Shown: piece after piece, positions 22,577-25,157 of the stretch | How positions within the stretch are numbered: the stretch's first letter is position 1 | How the letters are laid out: every line of letters begins with the position of its first letter | Origin: a virus | DNA: 25,157 nt | IMG/VR virus record: IMGVR_UViG_3300010392_000768 | Location: 1 to 25,157 of that record | Direction: 5' to 3' (one strand) | Translations under genes and position numbers: made by a program | Notes under the pieces: model-generated | Databases searched by the model: none | The model's input: only the letters and a program-made list of their open reading frames with translations | Told to the model about the DNA's origin: nothing

Positions 22577-22703
22577 ACCAACCGACTGAAACGGCGGTGA
22601 TAAGCGGCACCACCGCCATTTCCCACACGGGCCATTTCCCGCTGACGAAGTGCAATCCGATAACGATTGCACCAAAAATTAAACCGCTCAAGGCGTAGTT
22701 CAT
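22437..22703 (-). CDS. Candidate antisense two-helix membrane protein
   Basis: This minus-strand ORF reads 88 aa from ATG at 22703-22701. Residues 4-20 (ALSGLIFGAIVIGLHFV) and about 30-50 (MAVVPLITAVSVGWFTGLV) are two hydrophobic helices, followed by a charged tail. That layout resembles a small holin. The helices are encoded almost wholly by 22577-22700, the only sizeable gap between + strand genes in this cluster, so they are not the shadow of another gene. Against it: no Shine-Dalgarno, opposite strand, and the C-terminal part overlaps the ejection gene. It could be real, a remnant, or chance. Confidence 0.35.
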   Translation of the reverse strand: MNYALSGLIFGAIVIGLHFVSGKWPVWEMAVVPLITAVSVGWFTGLVLEHLERRRVLKDARQARASAYPLGTTSEAREEPSPLPGRPK

Positions 22704-22714
22704 AAGGACCGAAC

Positions 22715-23722
22715 ATGGCAGACATTGGCGATCTAAACATAACAGACGCAAGCAATACCGCAAGGTTTCCCGAAAACATGGCGCCAAGTGCCGTGAATGA
22801 CGGCGCGCGGGCCTTGGAGGGGATAATCGCCCGGTGGTACGCTGACACAAACGGCTCGCTTGTCTCCACAGGGTCAGCGAACGCTTACGTCCTGGCGGCG
22901 AATCAAACGCTATCCGCCTATGCGCAGGGGCAGTTATTTGTTTTCGAGGCCAATTTTGGGAACACCGGCGCCGCAACGCTGAATGTTGACGCCATCGGTG
23001 CGAAGGCGATTAAAAAGCACAACGATGTAGCTCTTGCTTCGGGGGATATTGAAAGCGGGCAAATCGTTGTTGTCGCGTATGAAGCCGCAGCGGACGCTTT
23101 TCAGCTATTGTCGCCGCTTGCGAATGAATCCCTTACCTCTGGCGCAATCGGCGTGACGGTCCAAGGCTACGACGCGGGCATATCGACCACGCCGCTCACA
23201 CAAGGTCTCCATACGATCAACTTAGTCGCGGGGACATGGACGCCCACTGAAACGGGCGGCTGCGCGTCTATTGCGAGTTACGAAACGACCGCCGGCCGGC
23301 CAATGATCCGGGCTTTGGCTTTTGGCCCGTCGGCGGACGAACACGCCCAGGTGGCATTCAGCTTCCCGAAGGGGTGGGACGAGGGGACAGTTACCTTCAG
23401 GGTTAAATATTCGACGCTGGCAACCGATACGGACGGCGTGGCTTGGGGCCTTCAAGCCGTGGCGGTTTCTGACGGGGATACGATGGACGTAGCTTTTGGA
23501 ACGCCCGTTGTCGTCACCGACGACGCCCAAGGCGCTGCGGAGGACCTTTTGACTTCTGTAATTTCCACTGACGTTACCATCGCGGGAAGCCCAGCAGAAG
23601 GCGATCTGTGTATTTTCGATATTTTCCGGGATGTGTCAGACGCTAACGACGATATGACAGAAGACGCGCTGTTAGTAGAAGTCCAAATTTTGTTCACAAT
23701 CAGTGCAGGAAACGATGCCTAA
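22715..23722 (+). CDS. Tail fibre / receptor-binding protein
   Basis: This encodes 335 aa; AAGGA at 22704-22708 lies 6 bases before the ATG. The N-terminal segment FPENMAPSAVNDGARALEG (18-36) is a well-known podovirus fibre attachment signature. Residues 53-133 form a beta domain (GSANAYVL, then TGAATLNVDAIGAKAIK, then AFQLLSP) like the one inserted in the adaptor at 14456. The C-terminal 170 residues are beta-rich (PMIRALAFGP, GWDEGTVTFRVKYS) and probably the receptor-binding part. It would recognise the host surface, which is of interest given the O-antigen-like genes upstream. Confidence 0.85.
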   Translation: MADIGDLNITDASNTARFPENMAPSAVNDGARALEGIIARWYADTNGSLVSTGSANAYVLAANQTLSAYAQGQLFVFEANFGNTGAATLNVDAIGAKAIKKHNDVALASGDIESGQIVVVAYEAAADAFQLLSPLANESLTSGAIGVTVQGYDAGISTTPLTQGLHTINLVAGTWTPTETGGCASIASYETTAGRPMIRALAFGPSADEHAQVAFSFPKGWDEGTVTFRVKYSTLATDTDGVAWGLQAVAVSDGDTMDVAFGTPVVVTDDAQGAAEDLLTSVISTDVTIAGSPAEGDLCIFDIFRDVSDANDDMTEDALLVEVQILFTISAGNDA

Positions 23723-24170
23723 ATTTGCCGAAACTAAAGGTGGTTCTTTCACCGGCGTTGTGAAGGAATTTGAATCTCGGCCAGACCCAAATCCAAGCAA
23801 GGGGTTTGTCTGGCTTCCGCATGTCGAACAGCCGGACCCCGCGATTAATCCGGCAACGCACAAGCTCGGGCCGGTCGAGTTCGATGTCGTCGGCGGTGAG
23901 GTTCGGCGGTCTCGCCCCGCTGTCGCGTTGACGGCCCAAGAGAAGCTCGAGCGTGTCATACGAAATCGCGGGGCCGGGTATCAATCCGGCACGCTTGGGC
24001 TAAAGGGCGTCCAAGGCGATCAGGTGACGGTTTTAGGCTTCTGGGTTGACGCAATCGCGGAACAACTCGACGCCATTATGCAGGCACAATCCATCACGCC
24101 GACAGCGGAATTGCAGGCGCTTTTATCCATGCGCGCCGCCGTCAAGTCCACTAATCCGAAGTCCTCTTAA
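23715..24170 (+). CDS. Fibre-associated protein of unknown function
   Basis: This encodes 151 aa from ATG 23715, with AGGA at 23707-23710 and an 8-base overlap with the fibre gene; GTG 23703 is an in-frame alternative. The first half is Pro- and Val-rich (ESRPDPNPSKGFVWLPHVEQ), and the second half helical (ALTAQEKLERVIRNRG; then a helix ending AIMQAQ). The position after a fibre gene suggests a fibre chaperone or an accessory fibre part. I do not recognise a family with confidence. Confidence 0.7.
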   Translation: MPKFAETKGGSFTGVVKEFESRPDPNPSKGFVWLPHVEQPDPAINPATHKLGPVEFDVVGGEVRRSRPAVALTAQEKLERVIRNRGAGYQSGTLGLKGVQGDQVTVLGFWVDAIAEQLDAIMQAQSITPTAELQALLSMRAAVKSTNPKSS

Positions 24171-24823
24171 TGCTTCAAGTCAATCATCTTGTCGGGTTTG
24201 GCGCTGGCGCAAGCGGCAGGGACCCGACGATTGTTTACGCATCGACTGCGGCGCAAAACGGAAGCCTCACATCGCCGCATACATTTTCCGGGCAAGGAAT
24301 AGGGACGGCCAGTTCCGACCGGGTTGTGATTGTGTCGATATATGCAAAAGGTTCCGGCGTTCCTGTCGATAGCATTACAATCGGCGGCGCATCGGCGGCG
24401 AAACTTGTAGAAATCACGCACAACGAAGGCAATGCGACCATTTGGGCGCTCAAGGTTGCGGCCGGCACCACAGCCGATATCGCGCTGACTTGGACCGGAA
24501 CCCTTGACCGAGTGTTTATAGGCGTCCACGCAATGACGGGGACGAGCGGCAGCGCGGCGACTCACGATACCGCAACGCACAGCGCAACCACGTCTCTTAC
24601 GACGACGATTGACGTACCTTCAGGCGGTGCTGTAGTGGCCGTGTGCGGCGGGAATAACACGGGCGGGGTTTCCTTCACGGCGGGGATTACCGAGGAATGG
24701 GAGCAGATCGCAACGGGGAGCGCGGGCGGCGCGTCAGATGATGATTTGTCGCTGGAGTCTGGCCGGACGATTTCCGCGACCGTCCCGTCCGGTCACGAAT
24801 GTTTAGCGGTGGTTTCGTTTTAG
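24170..24823 (+). CDS. Beta-rich tail/fibre accessory protein
   Basis: This encodes 217 aa; ATG 24170 shares a base with the previous TAA. The sequence is Gly-, Thr- and Ser-rich beta structure throughout: VNHLVGFGAGASG, then SDRVVIVSIYAKGSG, VDSITIGGASAAKLVEI and VPSGGAVVAVCGG. This is a pattern seen in short proteins at the end of phage tail clusters, resembling immunoglobulin-like or jelly-roll domains. A role in surface attachment is plausible. No named family is certain. Confidence 0.75.
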   Translation: MLQVNHLVGFGAGASGRDPTIVYASTAAQNGSLTSPHTFSGQGIGTASSDRVVIVSIYAKGSGVPVDSITIGGASAAKLVEITHNEGNATIWALKVAAGTTADIALTWTGTLDRVFIGVHAMTGTSGSAATHDTATHSATTSLTTTIDVPSGGAVVAVCGGNNTGGVSFTAGITEEWEQIATGSAGGASDDDLSLESGRTISATVPSGHECLAVVSF

Positions 24824-24835
24824 GGTGTATCAGTC

Positions 24836-25157
24836 ATGAGCTACGAAGGACCGGATCGGCGTGACATCGACGCGATTATCGAAAAAGCCGCGAAGGAAGC
24901 GTCTGAGGAAACGGCTGCGACCTTCCCCGCCGTGGTGAAGGAAACGCTGATATCCATCGGCATTGACACAGCCGATAAGATAGGGATGCAGCGACAAATG
25001 TCCTACCTTCGTGAATCGGCGCACCGGCACGAAGACCCGGAAGTTAAGAAGGATCGGGATTGGGCGCGGAGAACCCGCCAGCGGTGTGAGAAGTTCGAGG
25101 CGGCGGTTTTATCCAGGCTTGGTGGCGCATTGGTCATGTTGACGATAGGCATTATCG
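24836..25157 (+). CDS. Start of a phage protein with C-terminal membrane helix (partial)
   Basis: ATG 24836 opens a frame that runs off the window after 107 residues. AGGG at 24822-24825 is a weak Shine-Dalgarno 10 bases upstream. The first 90 residues are charged and helical (IDAIIEKAAKEASEE, then HEDPEVKKDRDWARRTRQRC). A hydrophobic stretch begins at the end (GGALVMLTIGII), probably a membrane helix. The form resembles DUF6127-like phage proteins that sit after tail genes near lysis genes. It may be the first gene of a lysis module. Confidence 0.65.
   Translation, partial: MSYEGPDRRDIDAIIEKAAKEASEETAATFPAVVKETLISIGIDTADKIGMQRQMSYLRESAHRHEDPEVKKDRDWARRTRQRCEKFEAAVLSRLGGALVMLTIGII

Noticed and set aside
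22590-22700. Plus-strand 33-codon ORF in the gap before the fibre gene
   Set aside because: It begins with GTG without a Shine-Dalgarno and reads as a low-quality peptide opposite the clearer minus-strand helices.
1-25157. CRISPR arrays, tRNA or rRNA genes, integrase, insertion sequences, attachment sites
   Set aside because: I saw no repeat-spacer pattern, cloverleaf, recombinase motif or transposase, so none is annotated. A tRNAscan or repeat search would be needed to exclude them fully.

Overview
The window is phage DNA: about 25 kb of tightly packed genes, nearly all on the + strand, many joined by ATGA/TAATG stop-start overlaps. It carries the DNA-packaging, head, neck, tail and ejection modules of a short-tailed (podovirus-type) phage. 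The major capsid protein resembles the phage SU10 family (DUF5309/PF17236-like), and the portal, adaptor and nozzle fit that lineage. No integrase, tRNA or clear host gene is visible, so I cannot tell a free phage from the interior of a prophage. The host is probably a fairly GC-rich Gram-negative bacterium; a signal for Tat export, O-antigen-type envelope genes and GTG/TTG starts fit a proteobacterium, perhaps an alphaproteobacterium (inference, low confidence).

Layout. 1-834: the end of a regulatory/early operon, including a 160-aa protein that may be a late-gene regulator. 835-1120: a non-coding control region with a consensus -35 promoter, a short RNA able to form a GAAA-capped hairpin, and an intrinsic terminator, placed just before the late operon much like the PR'-tR' region of lambda. 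1121-3973: an exported transglutaminase-like cysteine peptidase, a GIY-YIG nuclease fusion, and the small and large terminase subunits. 3982-10617: a small basic-tailed protein, portal, a beta-rich virion protein, several tiny genes, scaffold and major capsid protein. 10660-13775: an unusual cargo block with a secreted beta-rich protein, a Wzy/WaaL-type O-antigen polymerase/ligase-like membrane protein, a membrane-anchored TPR-like partner and an ADP-ribosyltransferase-like 'polyvalent' protein. 13789-17248: neck and tail genes (small beta protein with a signal peptide, neck protein, adaptor with an inserted beta domain, nozzle, small beta protein). 17245-22576: virion-interior and ejection proteins plus a GNAT-like acetyltransferase. 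22715-24823: tail fibre and accessory fibre proteins. 24836-end: start of a membrane protein, perhaps the edge of a lysis module.

How it may work together. Late transcription would start at about 888 and read through a terminator at 953-983 once a regulator acts; all the virion genes follow with no other convincing terminator. The most interesting part is the envelope-active set inside the structural operon: four proteins with export or membrane signals (1121, 10660, 11117/12144, 13789) and an ADP-ribosyltransferase-like protein. This suggests that during late infection the phage alters the host surface or periplasm, for example surface-polysaccharide conversion, although that is inference. 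Also of note: one beta domain shared by the adaptor and the tail fibre, a 25-codon gene nested in another frame with a perfect Shine-Dalgarno, and an antisense two-helix membrane ORF in the one sizeable gap among the tail genes.
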